From the NCBI GenBank assembly GCA_028673005.1, contig CM054114.1, positions 10,757,108 to 10,821,107 on the forward strand: 64,000 nucleotides of DNA, read 5' to 3'. The notes below the pieces were generated by a model. It saw only the letters and a program-made list of their open reading frames with translations. It had not been told where the DNA came from and did not search any database. The position numbers and the translations under genes are program-made. Below are positions 47,494 through 58,328 of the stretch, one piece after another; positions within the stretch are counted from its first letter, which is position 1; each line of letters opens with the position of its first letter. This DNA is from Tanypteryx hageni. Its lineage: Eukaryota; Arthropoda; Insecta; Odonata; Petaluridae.

Positions 47494-47945
47494 TCTTAGG
47501 CTAATGTAAGTGTTGAAGACAATATCAGTAGTTTGGAGAGATAGGCGATTAGTAATTAATCTATATGTGAATCAGACTTCACGGATAGAGTAGCAGATGT
47601 AGAATCTGATTAGGCCACTAATGGGAGAGGCGTGAGACAGAGTTTTCCTTTCTTACCAGCATTGTTTACCATCTATGATGAAGAAACGATGAGAGAGGTA
47701 TGGGAAGATGCAGATGCACGGGTAAAACTAAGCTCTAGCTTATTAGGTTAGATTTCGGTTAGATTTGCAGATTACAGCATCGATATGTGATTCGGAAAAT
47801 GTATTGCAGATCCAAGTTAACTCCTCGAATGAAAAAGCGAAAGCATTCGGAATGGTAATTAATAGGAGAAAGCTAAAATAATGGGATTATTTGCAGTGGA
47901 TGGGGAATGATTAGAACAGGTGGAATATTTTTAATTCCTACATGT

Positions 47946-48105
47946 GTAATATAGGAGAAGGTATTGTTTTCGTGAAAAAAACGAAATCGAGATGTCAACG
48001 GAAATACGCTTTTTAAGGTCCCCTGTGTATATACGTTTTCATTATTTTATCTATGATATCTGTGTGGGCGATAGGAACTTTGTGCGCCTTATAATTCAAA
48101 GACAA
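47946..48105 (+). repeat. Dispersed repeat family D, copy 2
   Basis: Shares TATTGTTTTCGTGAAAAAAA, GTCAACGGAAATAC, GTCCCCTG and GCGATAGGAACTTTGTG with 44385-44540. It lies immediately after LINE block 2, so it is part of the insertion separating blocks 2 and 3. Confidence 0.6.
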
Positions 48106-48755
48106 AATTTAAAAGTCAAGGTCTAATTAGATTTAGGTCAGAACTGATTCAACGGGAGTGGAAGTTTCCTCTAGACATTTTTTCCGTTTTTGCCAAATAT
48201 TTATTAATGTAAATATTTGTCATTATTAAATATGTAGAATACATAATTTTCTACAACCTTTGCTAGAAATAATTTTCCCATAGAGCAGATTTTTTATGAG
48301 ATGCATCCGTCTGAATTTAGAAGTACGTCGCAATGTGATACCTCACTTTCCTTTGGTATGATCAAATTTTTTAATTGCTGATAGAGACACCTACGCTGCC
48401 GAGGGTAATTTTAATCGCAATCGAAAATCACACTATCTAGCGTCATATTTTGTAAACAAATTTTCTTGTAAATATTGGCAGTGATATCAGCGCCGCCAGC
48501 AGTAATTTTGATCATCCATCAATCATTTGTTATCCTCAACACCAAATAACCAATTTGTTTATCTGTAGTTTTTTTAATGTAAAAAGTGATTCAAAGCATT
48601 TTTCATTTTTTAAACTATTCATTGTTTAAAAATTAAATACGAGTGTAACTGCCGATAGATTTTCATAAGGACCATGTTGCCGAGAGCAACTCTAGAGTAC
48701 TATTGCAATCATACGAATTAGTCTGTTTGGTAAAAATTTAATTCCATAACAGTAA

Positions 48756-48825
48756 ATTTTACGGTTGAGTTAAATTTTACTTTTAACATCAATCTCACCG
48801 TAGTTTCCACCTTTACTTATTTATC
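48756..48825 (+). repeat. Left copy of a 65-bp direct repeat flanking the segment at 48.8-50.2 kb
   Basis: AACATCAATCTCACCGTAGT, then CTTTACTTATTT, recurs with few changes at 50172-50240. The two copies enclose a hAT-like element and a frame resembling the N-terminal region of Penelope-like elements, so they may be remnants of long terminal-type repeats. Confidence 0.5.
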
Positions 48826-48833
48826 AGTATGGC

Positions 48834-49680
48834 CAGGGGATATCAATCAGTGAAAATAATTTTATGGACAATAAGGAAAATAATTACGGACATCAAATAT
48901 ATGTCCGTAAAAAACTGGGTAGTCCGTAATTTTTTTCCATATTGTGCGTAAAAATCATTTTCACTGGTTAGCATCTCTGGAATTATTAATGGTAATATTA
49001 TGATGTCTCACAAAGACATAAGAGAACAATATTCAATGTTGTCATTCATGCATCGCAACAAAAAAGATGTTTACGTTAGTTTAGCGCTTAGGAAAACAGG
49101 AAATTTCGGATGTGTTCATTAAAAATTCTTGGATCACAAATACTACCTGATTTCCCATTCAGAGCATTTTGTTTCATATTTTTAATTTGTGCCCATTGAA
49201 AAATAAAGGTTGCTTTACTTTTAAAAATATAACCAAAATATATATAATATAAACATTTTTTAAATCAGCGGTATTCAACATAATGTACGCATATCTCTGA
49301 GGATACGATAAATCTTTCAAAGGGATTTGATATTAAGGATATCTAATGTAAAAAAATAGCGAAGCAAAATCTAATAATTATCTCACGCATAAAATATACG
49401 TAAATCATATAATTAGAAAATACATACATATATATTTGTAGACTTTACCCAATAATAACCGAGTTTGTTATCTTTAAAATATGCCAGAGGATACGAATTT
49501 CGTCAAAAATATTTTAAGGGGTACGCCGACTAAAGAGGTTGACTACCACTGCTTTAAACCTCCGGGAATTTCTTAGCATTTTTGTGGAAATCGAAATTAT
49601 TTTACAGACCTTACGGACACATCCAATTTTTGCTCTTTTTTACGAACTGTCCGTAAATTTACGGACGGTTGGCAACCCTG
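48834..49680. mobile_element. 847-bp non-autonomous hAT element with perfect 8-bp duplication
   Basis: The flanks are AGTATGGC at 48826-48833 and 49681-49688. The left end starts CAGGGGATATC; the right end, complemented, starts CAGGGTTGCCAACCGTCC. Beyond CAGGG the ends share little. ACGGACA/TGTCCGT words recur inside. There is no transposase frame. The CAG ends and perfect 8-bp duplication make this a confident hAT-type insertion. Confidence 0.8.
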
Positions 49681-49839
49681 AGTATGGCTCTCCGGCCAAA
49701 GAAGTTAAATAGATTTCACAAACTCTACACAAATTAATACTTCTTCATCCGATATTAAATTCCTCAAATTGCAGAAAGTCTTCCATATATTCACCGACAT
49801 TTTTCCCAACACCACAAACCCCACAGCATATATTGCTAT

Positions 49840-50190
49840 ACATTCAGCTAAAGAAAAATGTATAGATCTCTAAATTAAAAAACTATACGGAAAACGTGCC
49901 TTTCTAGAATTAGAAGCATATGAAAAAATTTATCAGAATTCAACCTGTCCATTTGAGACCTCTACATGAATAAAATGTATTCAGTCATACGACAAAAAGT
50001 CCACAACAAAATGCTAAAACTTCGTGGGAAACTTTACACCCTAATCAAAACAAAACCACGAAACAGGCAAAATAACCAAAAAGCACATAACAATAATATA
50101 ACCAACCTCCCTAAAAGAACATTCACAAAAGAAAAACTTACACTTCTGAAAAACGGTCTTATTTTAACAATATTACGGTCAAGGAGTTAA
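49840..50190 (+). pseudogene. Possible Penelope-like element N-terminal fragment
   Basis: The plus strand reads KKLYGKRAFLELEAYEKIYQ upstream of a stop, and from ATG 49966 an open 74-codon frame: SVIRQKVHNKMLKLRGKLYT, then NNNITNLPKRTFTKEKLTLL and KNGLILT. The pattern N-L...FT-E...LL-GL after a basic coiled region resembles the segment upstream of the reverse transcriptase in Penelope-like elements, where an 'LT-E--LL-KGL-F' motif is usual. No reverse transcriptase or GIY-YIG domain is present. This is a resemblance from memory of the family pattern, not a proof. Confidence 0.35.
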
Positions 50191-50240
50191 GTTTTAATTT
50201 CAACATCAATCTCACCATAGTCTCAACTTTTACTTATTTA
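50172..50240 (+). repeat. Right copy of the 65-bp direct repeat
   Basis: AACATCAATCTCACCATAGT, then CTTTTACTTATTT, mirrors the copy at 48756-48825 in the same orientation. Confidence 0.5.
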
Positions 50241-50494
50241 CCCCATATTTACATTTTCTCTGACAGGATGGAGGAATCAAGATAGAGATAACGATGAGAA
50301 TAGCAAGGGAAAAGAGGCATTTTAAGAAGCGAGGAGAATTGTTGAGACTGTATGAAACAATGAGGTTAGTGAAATCTTTGATATGGGTGTGAAACATGGA
50401 TTATGAAAACGTGAGTAGATTGGAGGCGTTTGAGAAGTGGGCATGGAGTAAAGAAAATTAGTTGGGATGACAGAAAAAGATATTAAGAAACTTA

Positions 50495-50846
50495 GGTACT
50501 TGCCTTTTAACTACCCACAAATTTTCCCGTATGGAATTGCGCGGTGACGCTAAATTGAACTACGTGGAGGTTTCATTTACTGTTTATTCGAAATTCTTTT
50601 GTTTAGTGTGTGATTTAAGTCGTGCTGAAGATAGAAGTCGTGCGTGGCACCTGCGGCGCCCTGCCTGCACCAGTGTTACCCTTTCCATTCGAGCGGAGAT
50701 TGAGTGTACGAAGCAGAGCAAACGCCGTAAAACTAGAGGTCTATGTGATACACGTTTGTACATTACGTAGTTCCATTTCTCGTACACTCCGTAGCTTCAT
50801 CTCGTCAGCTACGGGAAAATTTGCGGGTAGTTAAAGGACAAGTACC
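50495..50846. mobile_element. 352-bp MITE with 37-bp terminal inverted repeats and 8-bp duplication
   Basis: The termini are GGTACTTGCCTTTTAACTAC at the left and, complemented, GGTACTTGTCCTTTAACTAC at the right. They match over 37 bp with three differences. Flanks are GAAACTTA (50487-50494) and GAAACTTT (50847-50854). It interrupts LINE copy B exactly between two conserved C-terminal coding parts. The interior is moderately GC-rich with short frames on both strands but no recognisable protein. The superfamily is open: hAT, Merlin and P elements all make 8-bp duplications. Confidence 0.85.
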
Positions 50847-51125
50847 GAAACTTTAAACTCGGTAGGAGAACAGGGGAGCGTAATAAGAGTATTAAATGAA
50901 AGACATAAAATGTGTGGGTCAAATTTTGAGAGACGACGATCTATTGAAAGAAGTCGTAGAAGGGAGGACAGTAGGAAATGAGCTAAACCCTGAGAAAGAC
51001 AAAAGGAAAATTAGATTTCTTAAAAGAAGATGTATAGGAGAAAAAAAAAGAAAAATTCCTTGGGATGGGTCTGCCAAAAACCTATTGGAAAGTAAAAAAA
51101 CGTATGATGTTGATTTCGGCAGCTA

Positions 51126-52477
51126 GGTAGGACGGTTTTTAGCTGGTATATTTACAATGCGGCCGCGTATTCGAATCCCGTCGAGGGCATGGTTGCACTT
51201 CGTCGTTGTTATCTATGCCACATCATACTATAATGGAGCAATCGTATTTGTCTGCCCGGAATCTGATTGGCTGCCGAGAAGCCATGCCTCTGGCGACAAG
51301 GAATTGAACTACGTCATACGTAATTTAATACGTAATTTAAAAAATAATAAAAATAAAATTTGATACATGTTTCTGAATTGAACCAAGTTTTTATGAATTT
51401 CTAAGTTGACTGCCTTAGAACATACCTCTGCGTTCCATCGTCTTTGCGAAATCGAAGATAAAATGTACGATTGGAAGGAACGAATTACCACAACTGCAGA
51501 TTTCAGCAGATTATCGCACGAAAAGCTACCACTAAACTGTACACAGTATTAGAAAGTATGAATACTTACGACAAACATTGTCGTGTAACCGCAATTATAT
51601 TCGGAATCAATAGCAACTATCTTCTTTCCATCATCTCAAATAAATATAAACATTTATGCTGTCTAGGATGTGCCAATCAAGGAATAACAATGAAAGAAAT
51701 TGTGTCCAATAAACAGAACAATAAACTAAAATAAATATAATTATTTATTTTGCACAATAAATAAATATGTTAATAACGTCAGATATAGAAATTGAAATTA
51801 ATAAATATCTCAAGAACTTTGAGGACATTTTCTGCATAAGCTGCGCATTCTAAATTTATTTTAATGATATCACGTTTGTTATGCAGAAAAAACAATACAA
51901 AATTCACATATTTGAATGATCCTTAAAGTAAAAATAGTTTTGGGAACATAAAAGTTGTGCAGCATAATTTTTTACGAATAAATCTTCATTAACATTTATT
52001 TTCCACTCAAAAATTATTTGCCCAAATCTATTTTTAATTTCTGCAGGATTACGTTATGTGAATTGTATATTTATAGCTTTTTTTAGTACACACAAATATT
52101 GGTTTCATTAATTGTGTTTAATTTTTCAACGTATTGCTTAATTCACGCATAAACGTCATATTTGACGGCACTATCACTTAGCGATACAAAATCATAAAAG
52201 GCATGTATGTATACTTACGGTGAACACTATTGTGTAACCACAACTATTCAGCATCAATCCAAACATAATTATTTTCGATTCTTTCCCATTATGACCCCAC
52301 AAAATATTAATTGTATTTAATTTTTATAGTATTGTTGTGTTCACCACTTAATCCAACACGGGAAAAGGAAATAGAACGAATCCAACCCCAAACCACTTAA
52401 CCCAACCCGAGTGGATGCGGAGGTTTAAGAGAGCGGCAGCCTCCTATATGGACTGCAACAAAACCTCAATGCGGAGT
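51126..52477. other. Non-coding, with a weak tRNA-like site and diverged duplications
   Basis: GTATTCGAATCCCGTCGAGG at 51168-51187 resembles a tRNA B box, but no A box or fold was found. Segments around 51555-51660, 52205-52300 and 52735-52790 share words such as ACTTACG...AACA-T-TTGTGTAACC and ATCTCAAATAAATA-AAACATTTATG, suggesting scattered copies of one repeat. Confidence 0.35.
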
Positions 52478-52640
52478 TTTTCCATCCAAGTTCACATTTG
52501 CACTTTCCATCGGGTTGGGCTGGTTTTAAGGTTGACTTGGTTTTCCATCCACGTTCACATTTGCACTCTCCATCGGGTTGGGCTGGTTTTGGGATGTTTT
52601 GGTTTTCCTTTCACGTTAACATTTGTGAAAAACGCACCAA
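52478..52640. repeat. 62-63-bp tandem repeat, about 2.5 units
   Basis: TTTTCCATCCA-GTTCACATTTGCAC...CATCGGGTTGGGCTGGTTTT starts at 52478, 52541 and, partially, 52603. Confidence 0.85.
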
Positions 52641-53479
52641 TTCTTTATAGTTCATTGCAAGTCCCTTGTTGATTTTCGTGATTTCTATGACAACAGGAAA
52701 AAATAATATTTTGCGTGGTCATAATTGGAAAGTATCTTATTTTCTTTCGACTATCTCAAATAAATACAAACATTTATGTTCCCTTGGGAATAATTATTTA
52801 GGACAAACATTGTAAAAATTCCTTTCTGCGTTCTAGTCATGGCCAATATTATGTGGGAAACTCGCGTGTTGGATCGGAAAAAGTCATCAAGATTCTGGCT
52901 TAGAAGACTTTGCATCCGAGCAATACACGGTTAATGTGGTCTATAAAGAAATATTGTAACATTAGCACGTCAATTCTGCAATCCTTCTACAATAGCATAA
53001 GATCAGAATTATAAGCTACCAATAGGGTCCGAAGGCCTCCAAGCCCTCCGCAGGAACCAGAAGTTGATGGATCGTTGTGCCGGAAACCTACTAGGTAGTT
53101 TTAGTAGTTATGACTAGATGTTGAGTCCTGTTTTTTTATTCAAATTATTTAATTTGTAAAAGCAGGTATACATGGATAAAACATTCAGTCTCTACTATTT
53201 CTTTGCTTGAATAGAAATTTTGAAGTTCGAATTTTTGATATTTTTATATCTTCCCTTAACATGAGGCTTACAGAGGGTATAAAATGCCTTTTTTATTGCA
53301 ATATATTTTGCGATATGGTCTCGTCTTTTTTAGTAATAAACTTTATGGTTTAACCTTAATGCTTAGCATATGGTGGTAAATTATTTCTACGTACCTTTCT
53401 GTTCTGAGCAGTACTTTTTCAAACTCGAGTATGTGGTCTTTCTCATGAGTACCCCCATTTACTAAAAGTCTAGTCGACC
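52641..53479. other. Non-coding, nothing recognised
   Basis: Sequence between the tandem repeat and the LINE fragment. Its right part may include further 3' sequence of that LINE, but no motif was recognised. Confidence 0.4.
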
Positions 53480-53955
53480 TTCAGCCTAACTAAAGATAGG
53501 TACTAACTTGCTTCTCGAACCTTTTTGTTACAATTTCTGACCCCTTCTCTATGAAAGTTAATTTCTCATTAGCTGTGCCAACCACCTGACGAATATATGT
53601 AGCCTACGAAAGATCGCGAGAGATGGTTATCCGTACATAATTTAAGGATTCCACTTCCATTCAATCCATTTTATACGCGATATCTACCGAATGACTTCTG
53701 CCTTTTCAGAAATTCATAACGAGGCAGTTTTTGAGATTAATATTCTACGGTCATTTCTTCCACGATTTGGGATATTGCATATCTTTCTGCGGAGATTTTT
53801 AATCCCCATATGCATTTATTTCTCTGTATATGACCGCATTGTCTGCGAAGGATAGATCTTTCTTAGGTTTCGCCGAGCTTATATCAAGAATAAAAACAGA
53901 TCTAGGACAATATCCTGCTGAGCACCGGCCGTTACTATAACAGGCTCAGAGCTGA
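53480..53955 (-). pseudogene. LINE reverse-transcriptase fragment (CR1/jockey-like), catalytic region
   Basis: On the minus strand, about 53940-53870 reads PVIVTAGAQQDIVLDLFLFL, a degraded form of the conserved G-PQG-VLGPLLFLIYI block. After a frameshift comes KKDLSFADNAVIYREI, the FADD active site with the second Asp changed to Asn. Then follow MEVESLNYVRITISRDLS and YIRQVVGTANEKLTFIEK, matching the KYLGVTIS-DLSW---I-----A---LGFL region. The order is right and the frames shift several times. It could be the same family as 20557-20850 (upstream RT part) and 23254-23985 (C terminus). Confidence 0.75.
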
Positions 53956-56570
53956 TTCAGTTTATAACTACTTCGTGTTCTTTGTTTGAGAGAAAATTCC
54001 AACTCACAACTTCTGTATCATTCTTGTTCGCGTAGTGATTTCTGTTTTTTCTTTTATTTGGAATTCATCTTTTTCCTCAAAATCAGAAGCCACTCTCTCT
54101 TAAAAACAAAGTACTTGGATGCTTCTTCTAGGCATTTCATGTATGAGTGCACATTTAAACTAAAGGATATATCTTATGTCCTGTTTCTAACTTTATGCAA
54201 ATCGGGAAAGTTGTCCGTAGATGTCGTAAAAATATAATGTAGTCATCTATGAGATACATAAATAAAAAGTATAATGTATAGATATCTAAGAACAAGCTTT
54301 ATCTGGGCAAATTTAAAAAATTTGACAATGGAAAATATATTTTATTTCCAATTTGTATGATTTTTATCCGAAAAAATATAGCTGATATATTAATCCTACA
54401 CTAAAGATTTTTATCAGTATTTGTATATGAGAGGTAATGATTCCCGAAAATAAAGGTTTATAGAGAACTAAAGAAGTAGTTTGAGCCATTTGAACTATCA
54501 GATTATCCAAAGCATTAGAACTTGTAAAATTTAATTCCTAAGGTGAGTTACAACATGCGGGAATCAAACTGTCCACTTAAAAAGTTGGTGAGATCTAGTT
54601 AATATATGTGAGTTAAAATATTTTAATATTTGTTCTCGGAATATCATCTACTGGCGATGAATGGCATATTAAATTAAACTACAATGATTGTCAGATAATT
54701 GAATAATATTTCAAATAAATCATAATTTCACAGAAAAATGTAGCTGCGTCTCATGAAGACCGTCATTATGTGTTAGAGAGTAAAATTTCTCAAAATTTTT
54801 GAGCTAAATAACTTTTAATATTTGCCAAGACCATTTTTAAATTAACTTTGAGAGAACATTATTTCTATTGCTTTTTTAATCGTTAGCATAAATTTTATAA
54901 TCTTATATATCTATTTGATGTTTAAGAATTCGAATATGTTGAATATATATATAGCTTAATTACACAACCAGATGATATGTATAATATATGAACTGGCATG
55001 GGGCTTTGAAATATATCTTAGTATATGCCGTCAGCCAATCGATCGATAATGACGTCATGATCACACAATTGACTAGGATTTAAAACACATTCATTCTGAG
55101 AAAAGTTTTTTCTTCTAAATAGTTAATTTTATATAAAATCGGTGCAACCCATTCTTTCAGAGAAATCTCTTAGGCAATCAATACAATGATGATTGACTAA
55201 TTGTAAGATCACATTGTATTTTACCAAATACCAAAATCATATACAATCGTAACTCTCTCCCACGTTTCGATATGATTTGAATAACTAATCATCTGTCAAA
55301 AAGTATTATTTTATACTTTTAGTGATAATAAGAACCTGAAATAAAAATAGAACATTGCTGTCCATGGTTTTTAATATCTACGGTTATTGTTGCTCAAAAG
55401 GTTATTCAGATCACCCAAAACCGCTTAAAATCTTCTTGCTAAATATGGTCACTAAAATATTCTAGGCTGTGCTCTATTACCAAAATAATTCTAACTTATT
55501 TGCTTAGTTTTATTAATGCCTTCACTATTGTAAAATTTTTACTAGAATAAAATAGAAATCAATTTTCCAATATGGAAAAAAATTATTCAAAGAAACGTTT
55601 TATTTCCTCTCCTAGACCTTATTCGCTACCATAGTGATTTCTTTCTTCATAGACTGTAGTTTAATGGTAGAAATATTGCTGAAAATGGATTCCTAAAAAA
55701 TAATTTTAGTTAATATGTAAGATTTTAAAATTGTTTGACTATTGTTCTTATATCATTTTATCGTGTGAATTATGCGCTTCTCCCGATTTTATCAGTTTCA
55801 TTTGCAACGTATAAGAATCTATAGAGTTGGCAAACCTTGGAATTGAATTTACTCTTATATTAGCTTAAACGAATTTTATTAATTAATTAACTGTATCAGC
55901 CTAGGCCTTACATATATATGTTTGTGTGCGCTTACCGTTAACTGTGTAATTTTAGCCGAAATAATGTAATTACGTTGCTTCAGTTCCTTTTCTAGAATTC
56001 TTTTTCAAATCAAAGGGCCTTCTCATTCACTTATATTTAGAAGAAAACGCTTTTGTGGGATCTGTGGAATCTGTGAGGATTTTTGTAATTTTTCGTCTTA
56101 AGATTTCCACTAATGCTGTTGTATCAAACCGTGGTTTTTTTATATTCCATATTCACTCACATGAGTCATTAAATATCATCCCCTATCGCATTAGTTATAC
56201 GAGCAGTATTCACTCACAAATAGAGTGTCAATAAGCCGAGGAAACAAAAACGGGACATTTTATGTTCCGAGAATGAAAAAACTGAGACGAAACCGGGACA
56301 CAATAATTTTTTGTTATTTGCAATCGCTATTTTCACTTAAATATTAATTAAATACATTTTGCGTGATTTGATTCTGATAACATTATAATTTAATTATTGC
56401 ATGAAGAGTATTGAATTCTAATCTGTTGCGTTAATCAGTCCATTGTATCTCAAAACAAAAAACAATTATAAAGTGGATTTTGTTATACTTTTTCCATATA
56501 AACGCTTTTATCCATTTCTCCAACTATAGAAATTAGATAATTTTTATTAACTTAAGTTTTGCTTCAATAT
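53956..56570. other. AT-rich non-coding sequence, nothing recognised
   Basis: Short frames only. No repeat or domain recognised. Confidence 0.5.
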
Positions 56571-57080
56571 ATCTAAATAATATCTTGCGAACTCATAGCA
56601 ACAGCTCATTCCCTTGGCGATGTGATTGCCCATGTATGTCCTTATTTTCTCCTCTCTCTCTCTCTTGCTCGCTCTCACCGTCTCTCTCTCTCTCTCTCCG
56701 TTGCCCTCTGCAGCAGGAGTAGCGAGTATCTGGTGCAGCTTCCTCGTGCGAACCGGTTTCAATTTTTACTCGATGTCACCTATTCGCTCAGACCCACCGT
56801 CACGCCGTTAGAGTCTTGCCATAAAGCACTTCAGTTTGATTTTCTCTTGTTCGGCATCGTCACAATGGGTAGGTTCTGCGCAGGAGAGAGAGATGAGAAG
56901 TGGTCGAGGTGAGATGGAGAAAGAGAGGAGCGGGTGAAAGGGGAGGAGGAGAAATGGAAGAGAAGCTACGGTAGTTGCGTATCAGGTTTGGTCACTTTCA
57001 CCTTTGATCCGAGCGACCGTCGCATGGTTTGGCGAAAGTTTTTCTACTTAGCATGCACTCGCACTGCGCGCCATTGTAAT
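56571..57080. other. GC/CpG-richer block with CT and GA runs, possible regulatory or first-exon region
   Basis: CT dinucleotide runs (56650-56700), then GC- and CpG-richer sequence to about 56880, then GA-rich sequence. An ATG at 56864 in a favourable context (CACAATGG) is followed by a donor-like GGTAGGT. The open frames (60-96 codons) are Ser/Leu- or Arg/Glu-rich and shadow each other on both strands. A first exon is possible but unproven. Confidence 0.3.
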
Positions 57081-57884
57081 GGCTTTTATATGAACGAGCT
57101 TAGATAAATTCAAAAAGTGCAGCTATATTGATAATATTTTGAGCAGATATTTTGTCCACTTTTTATCCGGAATAACAAAATAATGTTACGCTTAAAAAAA
57201 AATATTTTCCAACATCTTTCGAAAAAGTTCAATATTTTCATTTTTCCAAATTGTCCACTCTACTGGAATTTGTGTTTCATCTTTCATTTTATAGTTTTTT
57301 ACTCAAAATGTTATCATATAGATGGTTTTTCTCTAAACTAGAGCGTGGTCCACCATTTACAAATGATCCGGAGGATATGAATAATTCCAACGTTGTAGAA
57401 TTTGGGAGCCACATCCATATAGTGCTCAAAGAATCATGATGTTTTCTAATGCTAGTCAGTTCTCTTTAGCTATTCTAAATTTGGTATTGATTCTGAGAAA
57501 AAGGCAACTTTAGGAATCAGTATTTTTAGCCTTTCTTTAAATATACTGCCTCAGTTTTCCGAACGCTTCCTACACACCTGTGTATCATATCTGTTATTTA
57601 TTAGGTAATCTAGCTGATTAACTTGCGTATTGCTGGTTAACTATTCTAAGAACAGAAGAAACTCCAGCTTACCTACAGCCGGTATCGCATTAATTAGCTA
57701 ACTCCTATAATCTTAAAAATGCTGAGTAAATCATATGATAATGTAACGAGGACGCCGCCAGTAGCTTTTTATAGAATTTAATCATAAGTTAAGTGTGAAT
57801 ACTTCCTATAATTCTTTCGTAAAATAGGTGGCTTGTATGCCATATTAGAAAGTATAATTCATAATGAAGGCGAATTCAAAGTGG

Positions 57885-57886
<2 letters not shown>
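57081..57886. other. AT-rich non-coding sequence, nothing recognised
   Basis: No domain-like frames or repeats. Confidence 0.5.

Positions 57887-57920
<34 letters not shown>
57887..57920. repeat. (TA)n microsatellite abutting the palindrome's left arm
   Basis: An alternating AT tract of about 34 bp that runs directly into the left arm of the inverted repeat starting at 57915. Confidence 0.95.
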
Positions 57921-57922
<2 letters not shown>

Positions 57923-58251
57923 ATGTCAACAAGGTGTTGGGATGAGGAAACCCAGTGAGCACTCACCAATCAGACGACTTCAGGTTGGCGAGGCCCCGGG
58001 GATGTCGAAGCGACACACGTAAAATAACACAAAAACACAGAAACATCACAAACGTAAAGCTTTCGGAGTTCTCTCTCTGTAGCTGAAGAAGGAGTAGTTC
58101 CGAAAGCTTTACGTTTGTGATGTTTCTGTGTTTTTGTGTTATTTTACGTGTGTCGCTTCGACATCCCCGGGGCCTCGCCAACCTGAAGTCGTCTGATTGG
58201 TGAGTGCTCACTGGGTTTCCTCATCCCAACACCTTGTTGACATCCATATAT
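57915..58251. repeat. Perfect 153-bp inverted repeat with 31-bp loop
   Basis: Left arm 57915-58067 and right arm 58099-58251 are exact reverse complements at all 153 positions. The loop is 58068-58098. Arm landmarks include GGATGTCAACAAGGTG at the outside and CGTAAAGCTTTCGGA next to the loop; the loop side reads CTGTAGCTGAAGAAGGAG. The arms are GC-richer than the flanks. Both sides lie next to (TA)n, directly on the left and after 30 bp (CTATTTTACC...GTAGGTTGT) on the right. The outer right part resembles 30991-31087. The 82-codon frame inside is a by-product. Confidence 0.97.
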
Positions 58252-58280
58252 CTATTTTACCTTTCCTTTTCCGTAGGTTG

Positions 58281-58281
<1 letters not shown>

Positions 58282-58326
<45 letters not shown>
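58282..58326. repeat. (TA)n microsatellite right of the palindrome
   Basis: Alternating TA tract of about 45 bp. Confidence 0.95.

Positions 58327-58328
<2 letters not shown>

Larger units (their letters stand above)
45825..51125 (+). pseudogene. LINE copy B: non-LTR retrotransposon split by later insertions
   Basis: Four collinear plus-strand blocks belong to one reverse-transcriptase gene. Block 1 (45825-46567) ends with KIFNRELECKAKNYLDADQF, ELWKVNGYRSTIDVMRTLVE and RYVEYNQNVFVCFLDF. Block 2 (47502-47945) resumes at the VWRDRRLVINLYVNQT region and includes FADY at 47764-47775, where the second catalytic Asp is changed to Tyr. Block 3 (50268-50494) carries the ITMRIAREKRHFKKRGELLR and SRLEAFEKWAW segment. 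Block 4 (50847-51125) reads VGEQGSVIRVLNERHK, then in another frame QILRDDDLLKEVVEGRT, the C terminus. Blocks 2 and 3 match copy A at 18020-18770. The gaps hold other elements. Stops and frameshifts are frequent. Confidence 0.75.

Noticed and set aside
51165..51190. tRNA gene suggested by TATTCGAATCCCG
   Set aside because: No A box at the proper distance and no cloverleaf could be drawn.
57963..58211. 82-codon frame inside the palindrome
   Set aside because: It is a by-product of the perfect inverted repeat, with no protein-like composition.
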